A stretch of 64,000 nucleotides of DNA from Streptomyces sp. B3I8 (lineage in GTDB: Bacteria > Actinomycetota > Actinomycetes > Streptomycetales > Streptomycetaceae). The notes under the pieces are model-generated. The model was given only the letters and a program-made list of their open reading frames with translations, did no database searches and had not been told where the DNA came from. The translations under genes were made by a program, and so were the position numbers. How positions within the stretch are numbered: the first letter of the stretch is position 1; the number at the start of each line of letters is the position of its first letter. Below are positions 11,019 through 19,792 of the stretch, piece after piece. The stretch covers positions 6,523,501-6,587,500 of the forward strand of contig NZ_JAUSYN010000002.1 of the NCBI RefSeq assembly GCF_030816915.1, read 5' to 3'.

Positions 11019-11072
11019 CGCACTGTCCGCACCACCCGCACTGTCCGCACCACCAGCACTGAGCGCACCACC
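11019..11072. repeat. 18-bp tandem repeat between GH2 and GH92
   Basis: Three 18-bp units (CGCACTGTCCGCACCACC, the third slightly diverged) with a degenerate fourth to 11090. The unit is followed directly by the terminator hairpin. Probably slippage DNA. Confidence 0.65.
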
Positions 11073-11090
11073 TGAACGATCCGAACCGCC

Positions 11091-11148
11091 CCCCGGACCG
11101 CTCCGGACCAGCCCGGCCCCTTCGGCCGGGGTGCCGAGCGGTCCGGGG
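11091..11148. terminator. nested hairpin terminator/attenuator before GH92
   Basis: A 13-bp perfect outer stem (11091-11103 with 11136-11148) encloses a second hairpin CCCGGCC/GGCCGGG (11112-11118 with 11124-11130). It lies only 29 bp before the GH92 start, so it can end GH2 transcription or limit read-through into GH92. Confidence 0.7.
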
Positions 11149-11177
11149 GAACCCAACCCTCCCGGAGGTCTTCCGAG

Positions 11178-13541
11178 ATGAGATGGACCCGGCGCCTGCG
11201 CCTGGCCGCCGCCGGCGCGGCGGCCGCCACCGCGCTCTCCGCCCTGCCACCCGCCCAGGCCGCCATGGCCACGGGTGCCGCCGAGCCGGCCGCCGCGTCC
11301 GGCCGGGGCGGCGCCCTCACCGACCTGGTCAACCCGTTCATCGGTACCCAGAACGAGGGCAACACCTACCCGGGGGCCGCCGTGCCCTTCGGCATGGTGC
11401 AGTTCTCCCCGGACACCGGCCACAACACCGGTTACGACTATGCCGAGGACCACATCCGAGGCTTCTCCCTCGTCCACCTCTCCGGCGTCGGCTGCGGACT
11501 CGGCGGCGACCTGCCGGTGCTGCCCACCACCGGCGACGTCACGCAGACGGACTACGCGAAGTACGCCGCGAAGTTCTCCCACGACGACGAGCAGGCGAGC
11601 CCCGGCTACTACGGCGTCGGCCTGGACAGCGGCATCAAGGCCGAGCTGACCGCCACCGCCCGCACCGGCGTGCAGCGCTACACCTTCCCGGCCACCGACA
11701 AGGCCAACGTCCTGCTCAACGCCGGGCAGTCGCTGCACCGGACGGCGAACACGAAGGTCGAGATCCTCGACGACCACACCGTGCGCACCGCCATCACCGG
11801 CAGCGGCTTCTGCCAGGACACCAAGCCGTACACCGTGTACACGATCACCCGTTTCGACCGTCCGTTCACCGCGCACGGCACCTGGAACGGCGACACCGTG
11901 ACCGCCGGTTCGGACACCTCCTCCGGGACCGGGCGCAACGGCGCCTACGTGCGGTTCGACACCAGCAAGGACCGCACGGTCGAGGCGACCACCGCGCTGA
12001 GCTACGTCGACGCGCGCGGCGCGGCCGGCAACCTGCGTGCCGAGGGCGGCCACTCCTTCGCCCAGGCGCGCGAGGCCGCCCGGAGCACCTGGGAGCACCG
12101 GCTCGACGACGTCCGCGTGCGGGGCGGCGCCGACACGCTGAACCGCACCTTCTACTCGTCCCTGTACCGGTCCTTCCTCGCGCCCAACATCGGCAGCGAC
12201 ACCGACGGCCGCTACACCGGCTGGGACCAGAAGACCCACCGGGCGAAGGGCTTCACGTACTACCAGAACTGGTCGCTGTGGGACACCTACCGCACCCAGT
12301 CCCAGCTCCTGTCGCTGCTCGCGCCGCGTCAGGCCCGGGACATGGCGATCTCCGTCATCAAGATCGACGAAGAGGGCGGCTGGCTGCCCAAGTGGGGCTA
12401 CGGCACGGTCGAGACCAACATCATGACCGGTGACCCCGTCACCCCGTTCCTCACCAACGCCTACCAGCAGGGACTGCTCAAGGGCTGGGAGGAGAAGGCC
12501 TACCGCGCGCTGAAGAAGAACGCCGACGGCGTGCCGCCCACCGACTCGCCCTACGTCGGCCGCGAGGCCAACAAGGAGTACCTGCGAGACGGCTTCGCGC
12601 CGTACATCGAGGGCCGTCCGCACGCCAAGCCGGGCGACTCCGACTACGACCACGGCCCCTCCGCCACCCTGGAGTATGCACTGTCCGACGCGATGCTCGG
12701 TCAGATGGCAGGCGACCTCGGCCACAAGGCCGATGCCGCCCGGTATGCCGAGCGCGCGCAGAACTACCGTACGATCTTCGACCCGAGCACCGGCTTCTTC
12801 CGCGCCCGTGACGCCTCCGGCGCCTTCGTCGGACCGGACGACCCGGCGCAGAGCGCGGGCTTCCACGAGGGCACGGCCTGGCAGTATCAGTGGCTGGTCC
12901 CGCAGGACCTGCCCGGCATGGTCGACCTGATCGGCGGCCGGCAGGCGGCCAACGACCGCCTCGACTCCTTCTTCGCCTACGACCAGCTCGTGCGGGACCC
13001 GGCGAAGACCGCCCGCGAGGTCTGGGTCAACGGCCCGTACGAGTACTACAACGCCAACAAGTACAACCCGCAGAACGAGCCCGACCTGATCGCCCCGTAC
13101 ACCTACCTGTCCACCGGCCAGCCGTGGAAGACCACCGACGTGGTGCACGCCGCGCTGACCCTGTTCACCGACACCCCGACCGGCATGACCGGAAACGACG
13201 ACCTCGGCACCATGTCCGCCTGGAACGTGCTGTCGTCGATCGGGATCTTCCCGGTCCAGCCCGGTGACGACACCTGGGGTCTGTCCACGCCCGTCTTCGA
13301 CCGGGTCGACCTCACCCTGGACCACCGCTACTACCCCAAGGGCCATCTGACGGTGACCGCGGCCGGCACCTCGGACTCCGACCGCTATGTGCAGTCGGCC
13401 CGGGTGAACGGCAAGGACTACCGGAAGACGTACCTGACCACGGAGGACCTGCGCCGGATGCGTTCCCTGTCGTTCACGGTCGGCGCGCAGCCGTCCGAGT
13501 GGGGAACATCGGCCGACGCGGCGCCGCCCGCGCTGAAGTGA
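11178..13541 (+). CDS. secreted GH92 alpha-1,2-mannosidase family protein
   Basis: A 787-residue exported glycosidase. A signal peptide (residues 1-30, LRLAAAGAAAATALSALPPAQA) precedes the N-terminal beta-sandwich with the family hallmark NPFIGTQNEGNTYPGA and PFGMVQFSPDT. The calcium-dependent (alpha/alpha)6 domain contains WSLWDTYRTQ, EGTAWQYQWLVPQD and GNDDLGTMSAW, where GH92 catalytic acids reside. It should trim alpha-mannose from fungal or plant glycans outside the cell. ATG is preceded by GGAGG at 11162-11166. Same strand as the GH2 gene, probably one regulon. Confidence 0.93.
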   Translation: MRWTRRLRLAAAGAAAATALSALPPAQAAMATGAAEPAAASGRGGALTDLVNPFIGTQNEGNTYPGAAVPFGMVQFSPDTGHNTGYDYAEDHIRGFSLVHLSGVGCGLGGDLPVLPTTGDVTQTDYAKYAAKFSHDDEQASPGYYGVGLDSGIKAELTATARTGVQRYTFPATDKANVLLNAGQSLHRTANTKVEILDDHTVRTAITGSGFCQDTKPYTVYTITRFDRPFTAHGTWNGDTVTAGSDTSSGTGRNGAYVRFDTSKDRTVEATTALSYVDARGAAGNLRAEGGHSFAQAREAARSTWEHRLDDVRVRGGADTLNRTFYSSLYRSFLAPNIGSDTDGRYTGWDQKTHRAKGFTYYQNWSLWDTYRTQSQLLSLLAPRQARDMAISVIKIDEEGGWLPKWGYGTVETNIMTGDPVTPFLTNAYQQGLLKGWEEKAYRALKKNADGVPPTDSPYVGREANKEYLRDGFAPYIEGRPHAKPGDSDYDHGPSATLEYALSDAMLGQMAGDLGHKADAARYAERAQNYRTIFDPSTGFFRARDASGAFVGPDDPAQSAGFHEGTAWQYQWLVPQDLPGMVDLIGGRQAANDRLDSFFAYDQLVRDPAKTAREVWVNGPYEYYNANKYNPQNEPDLIAPYTYLSTGQPWKTTDVVHAALTLFTDTPTGMTGNDDLGTMSAWNVLSSIGIFPVQPGDDTWGLSTPVFDRVDLTLDHRYYPKGHLTVTAAGTSDSDRYVQSARVNGKDYRKTYLTTEDLRRMRSLSFTVGAQPSEWGTSADAAPPALK

Positions 13542-13560
13542 CACCGGCCGTCCGCTGAGG

Positions 13561-13586
13561 CCCGGCCCGGTCCCCATCGGGCCGGG
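13561..13586. terminator. hairpin after GH92 gene
   Basis: 9-bp GC stem (13561-13569 with 13578-13586) 20 bp after the GH92 stop, followed by a second, stronger terminator. Confidence 0.55.
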
Positions 13587-13620
13587 CGGGCCGCGGACGG
13601 CTCCGGCGAACCGAGCATCG

Positions 13621-13665
13621 GTGAAGTCCCGCCCCTCCTCCGGGGCGGGACTTCACTCGTTTTTT
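13621..13665 (+). terminator. intrinsic terminator with U-tract
   Basis: 15-bp perfect stem (13621-13635 with 13642-13656), 6-nt loop, then a run of six T (13660-13665). A canonical Rho-independent terminator, uncommon in this GC-rich setting, ending the GH2-GH92 transcription unit. Confidence 0.9.
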
Positions 13666-13805
13666 ACGCAGCGTAACGTGATCGTACTTGACCGTGATCG
13701 ACAGTCGGCGTTTGACTGACAGGGCACCGGTCCGGCCGTACGGCGCGCCGGGGCGCCCCCGCCGCGCTCCCGTTCCCATCCCCGTCGTCCACGCGAGGGC
13801 ACGCC

Positions 13806-15184
13806 ATGACTTCCGACCTGCTCGCCCCCCTCGATCTGGCGTTCTGGAACATCGAGTCCGCCGAGCACCCCATGCACCTGGGCGCGCTCGGCGTCTTCGC
13901 CTGCCACTCGCCGACCGCCGGCGCCCATGCCGCCGACCTGCTCGCCGCCCGCGCCGCCGGAGTGACCGGACTGCGCATGCGCATCCGTGACGTGTGGCTG
14001 CCCGGCACCCGGCTCGCCCGCGGCCTCACCGACGTACGTCTCCCGCTCGCCTTCGGCGGCGCGGCCCGCGAACCCGCCCCCGACTTCGACCCGCTGGACC
14101 ACGTACGGCTGCACGCCCCCACCGCCGACTTCCACGCCGTCGCCGGCCGGCTCATGCAGCGGCCACTGGAGCGCGGCCGGCCGCCGTGGGAGGCACACGT
14201 CCTGCCGGGGGAGGACGGCACCTCGTTCGCGGTGCTGTTCAAGTTCCACCATGCGCTCGCCGACGGGCTGAGGGCGCTCACCCTGGCCGCCGCGATCATG
14301 GACCCCACGGAACTGCCCGCCTCCCGGCCCCGCCCGGCCGAGGCGCGCCGCAGCCCCCTCCCGGACCCGCGCCGCCTGCCGGGCCTGCTCCGCGACACCC
14401 TCACCGACGTCGTCTCCGACGTGGGACGCGCCCTCGACATCGGCGCCTCCGTCGCCCTGTCCACGCTCGGCGTGCGCTCCTCGCCCGCCCTGACCGCCGG
14501 GCCCACCGGCACCCGGCGCACCGCGGGCGCCGTCCTCGACCTCGACGAGGTGCACCGGGTGCGCAAGACGGCCGGCGGCACCGTCAACGACGTACTCATC
14601 GCGATCGTCGCGGGCGCGCTGCGCCGGTGGCTCGACGAACGCGGCGACGGCAGTGCGGGGGTGGCTCCCCGGGCGCTCATCCCCGTCTCCCGGCGCCGGC
14701 CGCGCAGCGCCTCCCCGCAGGGCAACCGGCTCTCCGGGTACCTGATACGGCTTCCGGTCGACGAGGTGGACCCGCTGCGGCGGCTGCGGGTGGTGCGGGC
14801 GGCCATGGACCGCAACAAGGACGCCGGGCCGGGGCGCGGCGCCGGCGCGGTCGCGCTGCTCGCCGACCATGTGCCGGCGCTCGGGCACCGGCTCGGGGGG
14901 CCGCTGGTCAGCCAGGCCGCGCGGCTCTGGTTCGACATCCTCGTCACGAGCGTGCCGTTGCCGAGCCTGGGGCTGCGGCTGGGCGGCAGCCCGCTGACGG
15001 CAGTGTTCCCGCTGGCGCGCCGCTGGCGCGGGGCCAGTCGCTGGCGGTGGCGGTGTCGACGTACCGGGGGAGGGTGCACTACGGACTGGTCGCGGACGCG
15101 GAAGCGGTCCCCGACCTGGAGGTGTTCGCGACCGCACTCCACCACGAACTGAACACCCTCCGCACAGCCTGCACCACGGACTGA
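13806..15184 (+). pseudogene. WS/DGAT-family O-acyltransferase with a frameshift near 15018
   Basis: Wax ester synthase/diacylglycerol acyltransferase family, which makes neutral lipids from acyl-CoA. The N-terminal acyltransferase half contains the HHxxxDG motif (H148-H149-ALA-D153-G154) and RPPWEAHVL; GGTVNDVLIAIVAGALRRWL and PLPSLGLRLGGSPLTAVFPLA follow in the C-terminal half. After 15017 the family sequence (PLARGQSLAVAVSTYRGR, ending LNTLRTACTTD) continues in another frame: removing the dinucleotide at 15018-15019 restores a full ~458-residue protein. As read, the first frame runs into a wrong tail and stops at 15152. Either a real mutation or a base-call error in GGCGCGCC. Confidence 0.8.
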
Positions 15185-15525
15185 CCGGTGCCCCGGCACC
15201 GGACACCTGAGAGCGCGGGGGCCGGCCGCCCCCCCGCCCCCTGACGGGGCGCCGCCCGGCCTCCAGGTACGCGGGGAACCGCGCGAGCAACCACGACCAA
15301 CTCGCACCCGCCCGCGTACCCCGACTCGCCCGGGCTCTCGGGCGTCCGACCAGGACCGAAGGGGCGGAGCCCCTTGTCGGGACGGGACGGGTAGGGGCGG
15401 CGGGGGCGAGGAACCCACCCGGGCGAACCCCCCGTTTTGGCGCTTCGCGCCGACGCTCCGTACAATCGCCTGTTCGAAAGGCGAGCGCGACCCGCGCGCC
15501 GCAGGCGAGCGAGGAACGGCACGCG
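15185..15525. other. intergenic region after the WS/DGAT gene
   Basis: 341 bp, GC-rich, with repeat copy B at 15359-15408 and the SDR gene RBS GAGGA near 15511. No gene seen. Confidence 0.5.
15359..15408 (-). repeat. dispersed GC-rich intergenic repeat, copy B
   Basis: Reverse orientation. The hairpin AAGGGGCGGAGCCCCTT (15359-15375) is followed by AGGGGCGGCGGGGGCG (15393-15408), the exact complement of the 16-mer in copies A and D. Confidence 0.75.
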
Positions 15526-17094
15526 ATGACGGTGACAGAGACCGCCCCGGTGAACGACGACCCGGCGGCCACACCCCCGCCCGCGCCGCACATCCCGAAC
15601 CCCACCCAGACCTCCGACGTGACCCCGGACGCGACCCACGACACGGCCCCCGACGGGACGTCGCCCGGCCCCGGGATCGACCCGGACCGTCTCGCCGTCT
15701 GCCTCGCCGTCCTCGCGGAACTCGACACCATCGACGTCGACCACCCCGACGCGATCGCCGTCCGCCGCGCCACCTCGCACATCTACCGCAGCGTCAAGCA
15801 GCGCCGCCGCCAGGAACGCCGCGCTGCCAAGACCGCTCACGACAAGGCCGTCACCGAGGCCACCGCCACCGGCTCCGCCCAGCGCATCGACGACGAGACG
15901 GAGGGCGCCCTGCCCTCCTCCGCCACCGAGGCCGGCCGGATCGCCGGGATACTCCAGCGCCCCCGCTCCTGCTACACCTGCAAGACCCGCTACACCGAGG
16001 TCGACTACTTCTACCACCAGCTCTGCCCCTCCTGCGCCGACGAGAACAGATCCCGCCGCGACGCCCGCGCCGACCTCACCGGCAAGCGCGCCCTCCTCAC
16101 CGGCGGCCGCGCCAAGATCGGCATGTACATCGCGCTCCGGCTGCTCCGCGACGGCGCCCACACCACCATCACCACCCGCTTCCCCAACGACGCCGTCCGC
16201 CGCTTCAAGGCCCAGCCGGACAGCGCCGACTGGATCCACCGGCTGAAGATCGTCGGCATCGACCTGCGCGACCCGGCCCAGGTCATGGCGCTGGCCGACT
16301 CGGTCGCCGCCGAGGGCCCGCTGGACATCCTGATCAACAACGCCGCGCAGACCGTGCGCCGCTCCCCGGGTGCCTACAGCGAGCTGGTCGCCGCCGAGTC
16401 GGCCCCGCTGCCGGCCGGCGAGCTGCCCGCCTCCGAGGTCATCGGCACCTTCGGCTCGGGCGCGGTCACCGAGCTGCCGGTGGCGGGCGGCAGCGCGCTC
16501 TCCGCCCAGGAGGTCACCGACCTCGCGCTGGTCTCGGGCTCCGCCTCCCTGGAGCGGATCGCGGCCGGCACCGCGATCGACGCCGGCGGGCTCGTGCCCG
16601 ACTTGCACGACACCAACAGCTGGATCCAGACGGTGGAGGAGGTCACCCCCGTCGAGCTGCTCGAAGTGCAGCTGTGCAACTCCACGGCGCCGTTCCTGCT
16701 GATCAGCAGGCTGCGCCCGGCGATGGCGGCGTCCGAGGCCCGGCGGACGTACATCGTGAACGTCTCCGCGATGGAGGGCGTCTTCGGCCGCGGCTACAAG
16801 GGCGCCGGCCACCCGCACACCAACATGGCCAAGGCCGCCCTCAACATGCTGACCCGCACCAGCGCCCAGGAGATGTTCGAGAAGGACCGCATCCTGATGA
16901 CCGCCGTCGACACCGGCTGGATCACCGACGAGCGCCCCCACCCCGACAAGGTGCGCATGGCGGAGGCGGGCTTCCACGCCCCGCTGGACCTCGTCGACGG
17001 GGCGGCCCGGGTCTACGACCCCGTCGTCCGCGGCGAGCAGGGCGAGGACCTGTACGGCGTCTTCCTGAAGGACTACGCGCCCGGCAAGTGGTGA
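15526..17094 (+). CDS. zinc-ribbon / short-chain dehydrogenase fusion protein
   Basis: A 522-residue cytoplasmic protein. An acidic, Pro/Thr-rich N-terminus (1-50) and a helical stretch lead to a four-cysteine zinc ribbon, C149-YT-C152 and C167-PS-C170. A Rossmann SDR domain follows, with the cofactor motif LLTGGRAKIGMYIALRLL, the NNAAQ motif (LINNAAQTVRR) and the catalytic-region segment VNVSAMEG. The usual YxxxK is replaced: Lys436 lies in HTNMAKAALNM with Thr432 at the Tyr position, while Tyr424 sits 12 residues before the Lys. An ~80-residue insert separates NNAAQ from the serine. Substrate unknown; activity may be non-canonical. Confidence 0.75.
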   Translation: MTVTETAPVNDDPAATPPPAPHIPNPTQTSDVTPDATHDTAPDGTSPGPGIDPDRLAVCLAVLAELDTIDVDHPDAIAVRRATSHIYRSVKQRRRQERRAAKTAHDKAVTEATATGSAQRIDDETEGALPSSATEAGRIAGILQRPRSCYTCKTRYTEVDYFYHQLCPSCADENRSRRDARADLTGKRALLTGGRAKIGMYIALRLLRDGAHTTITTRFPNDAVRRFKAQPDSADWIHRLKIVGIDLRDPAQVMALADSVAAEGPLDILINNAAQTVRRSPGAYSELVAAESAPLPAGELPASEVIGTFGSGAVTELPVAGGSALSAQEVTDLALVSGSASLERIAAGTAIDAGGLVPDLHDTNSWIQTVEEVTPVELLEVQLCNSTAPFLLISRLRPAMAASEARRTYIVNVSAMEGVFGRGYKGAGHPHTNMAKAALNMLTRTSAQEMFEKDRILMTAVDTGWITDERPHPDKVRMAEAGFHAPLDLVDGAARVYDPVVRGEQGEDLYGVFLKDYAPGKW

Positions 17095-17130
17095 CACCGG
17101 CGGGCGTGCCCCCCTGTGCCCCCTCACATG

Positions 17131-17177
17131 CCGAAGGGCGTACGCGCCGGTCGTGACCCGACGTGCACGCCCTTCGG
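17131..17177. terminator. hairpin between convergent genes
   Basis: 11-bp perfect arms CCGAAGGGCGT / ACGCCCTTCGG (17131-17141, 17167-17177) with a 25-nt loop, located between the ends of the SDR gene and the small membrane protein gene. Confidence 0.6.
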
Positions 17178-17195
17178 GCGAGAGGTGTGTCCGGC

Positions 17196-17423
17196 CTACG
17201 GGAAGGCCCACATGCCCACGAAGAGCACCAGCAGGACGAAGAGCACGATCATCATCACGCTCCAGGTACCGCGGTGCCGCAGGGGCTCCCCCGGGCCCCC
17301 GCCCCTGGGCCGGTCCTCCGGCAGGGCCGGGTTCTCGGGACGGTCGCTCGCGTAGAACTCCTCGTCGGTCGGGCGGACATCGCGCCGGCCGACGCTTCCG
17401 GGATCGATGTCGTGGCTGGTCAT
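17196..17423 (-). CDS. small single-span membrane protein
   Basis: 75 residues. The hydrophilic N-terminal part (MTSHDIDPGSVGRRD, then PTDEEFYASDRPENPALPED) is followed by one C-terminal transmembrane helix WSVMMIVLFVLLVLFVGMWA and ends in FP. ATG at 17423 is preceded by AAGGAG, so the start is clear. No known domain recognised; it looks like a genus-level small inner-membrane protein. Confidence 0.7.
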   Translation of the reverse strand: MTSHDIDPGSVGRRDVRPTDEEFYASDRPENPALPEDRPRGGGPGEPLRHRGTWSVMMIVLFVLLVLFVGMWAFP

Positions 17424-17903
17424 GTGAACTCCTTGCACGGTGCTCGACATCCTCCGGGTTCCCGCGATCAGGCCGGCCATGCGCCGCGCGCGGCGCGCAC
17501 CGGCCGCCGGGCGTGCCCTGAGACCCGGTGCGGCGGCGGCCCTGGGCACGGGCGGTGCGCACGGCCCGCCGCCCCGTCCGGACGGCCGAAGGAACCGAAA
17601 GACCGGTACGGAACGGCAGCAAATACGCGGACCGCAACGCAGTCCTTACGCACTGTTTGCCTCCCTATCGAGCAGACCGGCGCTCATTTGGTTAACCTGG
17701 CCAGGACGGACAGCGACACGGGGTCCCACCCACACCCATTGGTCCGTCCCGGGACAAGCCGGTCATCACGGTCTGTTCTCGCACGACGATGCCGACGCCA
17801 CCGCGTCAGAACTGTTCCCTCAGTCCCGAGGCGGGCGGCGGCCGCACAGAGCGAAGGCCGGGCCGACGCCCCCGAGGGTGATCCGACACATAAGGAGTGC
17901 GCG
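17424..17903. other. divergent region between two small genes
   Basis: 480 bp, less biased in base composition than its surroundings in the stretch 17600-17830, as expected for promoters of the divergent small genes. It includes an 8-bp palindrome GGTTAACC at 17690-17697. No additional coding region with an RBS was found. Confidence 0.4.
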
Positions 17904-18077
17904 GTGACACCGGAGAAGACGAATCTCGAGGAACGTCCCACGGGACGGCTGTCCGTCGCGGGGGTGGCCGAGGAGAAGCTCGGCAGCCTGGAGGTGTGGG
18001 CGAGGTCGGCACCGATCCGCCTGGCCGGCTACGAGGACGACCTCGCCGAGCCGCACATCCTCCCCAGCGTCGACTGA
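17904..18077 (+). CDS. 57-residue small protein of unknown function
   Basis: A GTG-initiated frame with a strong RBS (AAGGAG, 17892-17897, 6-nt spacing) after a long upstream region. The product is acidic and soluble, with a helical middle (VAGVAEEKLGSLEVWARS) and the ending LAGYEDDLAEPHILPSVD. There is no signal peptide or cysteine. No known family recognised. Its size and a distinct C-terminal segment would fit a modified-peptide precursor, but no modifying enzyme lies nearby, so a regulatory or structural small protein is equally possible. Convergent with the lipase-maturation-factor gene. Confidence 0.6.
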   Translation: MTPEKTNLEERPTGRLSVAGVAEEKLGSLEVWARSAPIRLAGYEDDLAEPHILPSVD

Positions 18078-18123
18078 TCCCCCCGCCCGGTTCCCCGCGC
18101 CCCTCCCCGGCCGCGGGGAACCG

Positions 18124-19554
18124 CTACGAGGAGGGCCGGGAGAACTTCGTACCGGTCAGCCGGGTCGGGGGCATGAACTCGCGGACGTAGGTCCGGTGCC
18201 AGCACGCCCCCGTCCCGAGCCGCTCCCGCCACGTCGTGAACCGGTACCGGTACAGGCTCGCCCGTACGAACCGCGGTGGCGCGTCCGCCGGGAACGGCGA
18301 GCGGCGCAGCAGCCGCAGCGTGTCCCGGTCGTTCTCCAGCAGCCGCTCCAGCAGCCCCCCGAACCACGCCCCGGCGTACGCCGGAGACAGCGCGGCGAAC
18401 CACATCATCCAGTCCAGGCGCAGGTGGTACGGCGCGAACTGGCGCGGCCAGTGCCGGGGATCGCCCGGCTTGCCGCGGAACTCGTACTCCCGCCACTCGG
18501 ACGACTCCCGCGGCACGTCGTCGGCCGTGCCCTCGATCACCACCTCCTGCCGGATCCGGCTCACGCTCCCGAAGGCGCCGTAGGTGTTGACCAGGTGCAG
18601 CGGGTCGAAGGAGCGGTTCATCACCTGGCGCCGGGACAGCATGTTGCGCACCGGACGGTAGCCGAGCGCCACCAGCCCGGCCGCCACGGCCAGGACGACC
18701 ACCTCGTACCAGAGCGGCGCCGGGGCCGTGTGCGGCGGCGGGACGGGGAAGGCGATCACCGACAGGGCGATCACGACGGTGAGCCAGTTCAGCCAGGCGA
18801 AGTTGCCCGACAGCACCAGCCACAGCTGGGTGAGGATCATCAGGGCCGCGGCGGCCGTGGCCACCGGCCGGGGAGTGAACAGCAGGAACGGCACCACCAG
18901 CTGCGTGACGTGGTTGGCCGCCACCTCCACCCGGTGGGCCGGCTTCGGCAGCCGGTGGAAGAACCAGCTCAGCGGCCCCGGCATCGGCTGCGTCTCGTGG
19001 TGGAAGTCCAGGCACGTCAGCTTCCGCCAGCAGGCGTCCCCGCGCATCTTGATCAGCCCGGCGCCGAACTCCAGCCGGAACAGCAGCCAGCGCAGCAGGA
19101 ACAGCACGACGACCGGCGGGGCCACCTCGTCGTTGCCCAGGAACACCGCGAGGAACCCGGTCTCCAGCAGCAGGGACTCCCAGCCGAACGCGTACCAGGT
19201 CTGCCCGACATTGACGATCGACAGGTACATCACCCACGGCACCAGCCACAGCGGCATCGCCGCCCACAGAGGCAGCCACCCGTCCACCCCCGCCACCAGC
19301 GCCGCCGACACCGCGCACCCCGTCCACGCCCAGCCGGCGAAGAAACGGTCGGAGTAGTGCCGGTGGAAGACACTCGGCGCCCGCCGGAACGGCACCCGTG
19401 CCGTGAACCGGGGCACGGGCAGCATGCCGCGCTCCCCGATCAGCGCACGGAACTGCAGGGCCGCGCCCAGAAACGCGACGAGGTACAGCGCGGCCAGCCC
19501 GCGCTGGAACACCAGCCGGCTCAGCCAGTAGTCCGGTGCCGTGAACCAGTCCAT
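18124..19554 (-). CDS. lipase maturation factor family membrane protein
   Basis: 476 residues with about eight to ten membrane helices, beginning WLSRLVFQRGLAALYLVAFL. The family features YSDRFFAGWAW, NVGQTWYAFGWESLLLETGF, RWLLFRLEFGAGLIKMRGD and the C-terminal globular segment GTADDVPRESSEWREYEFRG, APYHLRLDWMMWFAAL are typical of LMF1-like proteins. In vertebrates LMF1 helps lipases fold in the ER; the bacterial role is unknown. Start taken as ATG 19554 (MDWFTAPDYW) because AGGAGG lies 8 nt upstream; a longer frame to 19608 lacks an RBS. Confidence 0.85.
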   Translation of the reverse strand: MDWFTAPDYWLSRLVFQRGLAALYLVAFLGAALQFRALIGERGMLPVPRFTARVPFRRAPSVFHRHYSDRFFAGWAWTGCAVSAALVAGVDGWLPLWAAMPLWLVPWVMYLSIVNVGQTWYAFGWESLLLETGFLAVFLGNDEVAPPVVVLFLLRWLLFRLEFGAGLIKMRGDACWRKLTCLDFHHETQPMPGPLSWFFHRLPKPAHRVEVAANHVTQLVVPFLLFTPRPVATAAAALMILTQLWLVLSGNFAWLNWLTVVIALSVIAFPVPPPHTAPAPLWYEVVVLAVAAGLVALGYRPVRNMLSRRQVMNRSFDPLHLVNTYGAFGSVSRIRQEVVIEGTADDVPRESSEWREYEFRGKPGDPRHWPRQFAPYHLRLDWMMWFAALSPAYAGAWFGGLLERLLENDRDTLRLLRRSPFPADAPPRFVRASLYRYRFTTWRERLGTGACWHRTYVREFMPPTRLTGTKFSRPSS

Positions 19555-19792
19555 CCGGCCGGCCTCCTCTCGCTCGTGTGCCGCGTACGGCCCGGGACAC
19601 CCGGACACCCGGAACCACCGGGTACCCGTTCACGAGGCGCGGCGACCCACCCCGCCCCGTGGACGGCTTCCTCCGCTTGCGTGCCCCGCCCCGCCGGGGC
19701 GGACAATGGTGGTCGACCGCTGCCCGGAGCCGCCCCGAGCCGGCTCCGCCCCGCACTCGAAGATCTGGACGAACCCTGGCAAGGTGGGCCTC

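Noticed and set aside
10956..13577. 873-residue minus-strand frame opposite the GH92 gene
   Set aside because: Shadow of the GH92 gene, with valine/arginine/glycine-rich composition and no motifs.
17904..18077. Lanthipeptide, lasso or other RiPP cluster
   Set aside because: Only a small peptide gene is present; no modifying enzyme, protease or transporter lies next to it, so a cluster cannot be claimed.
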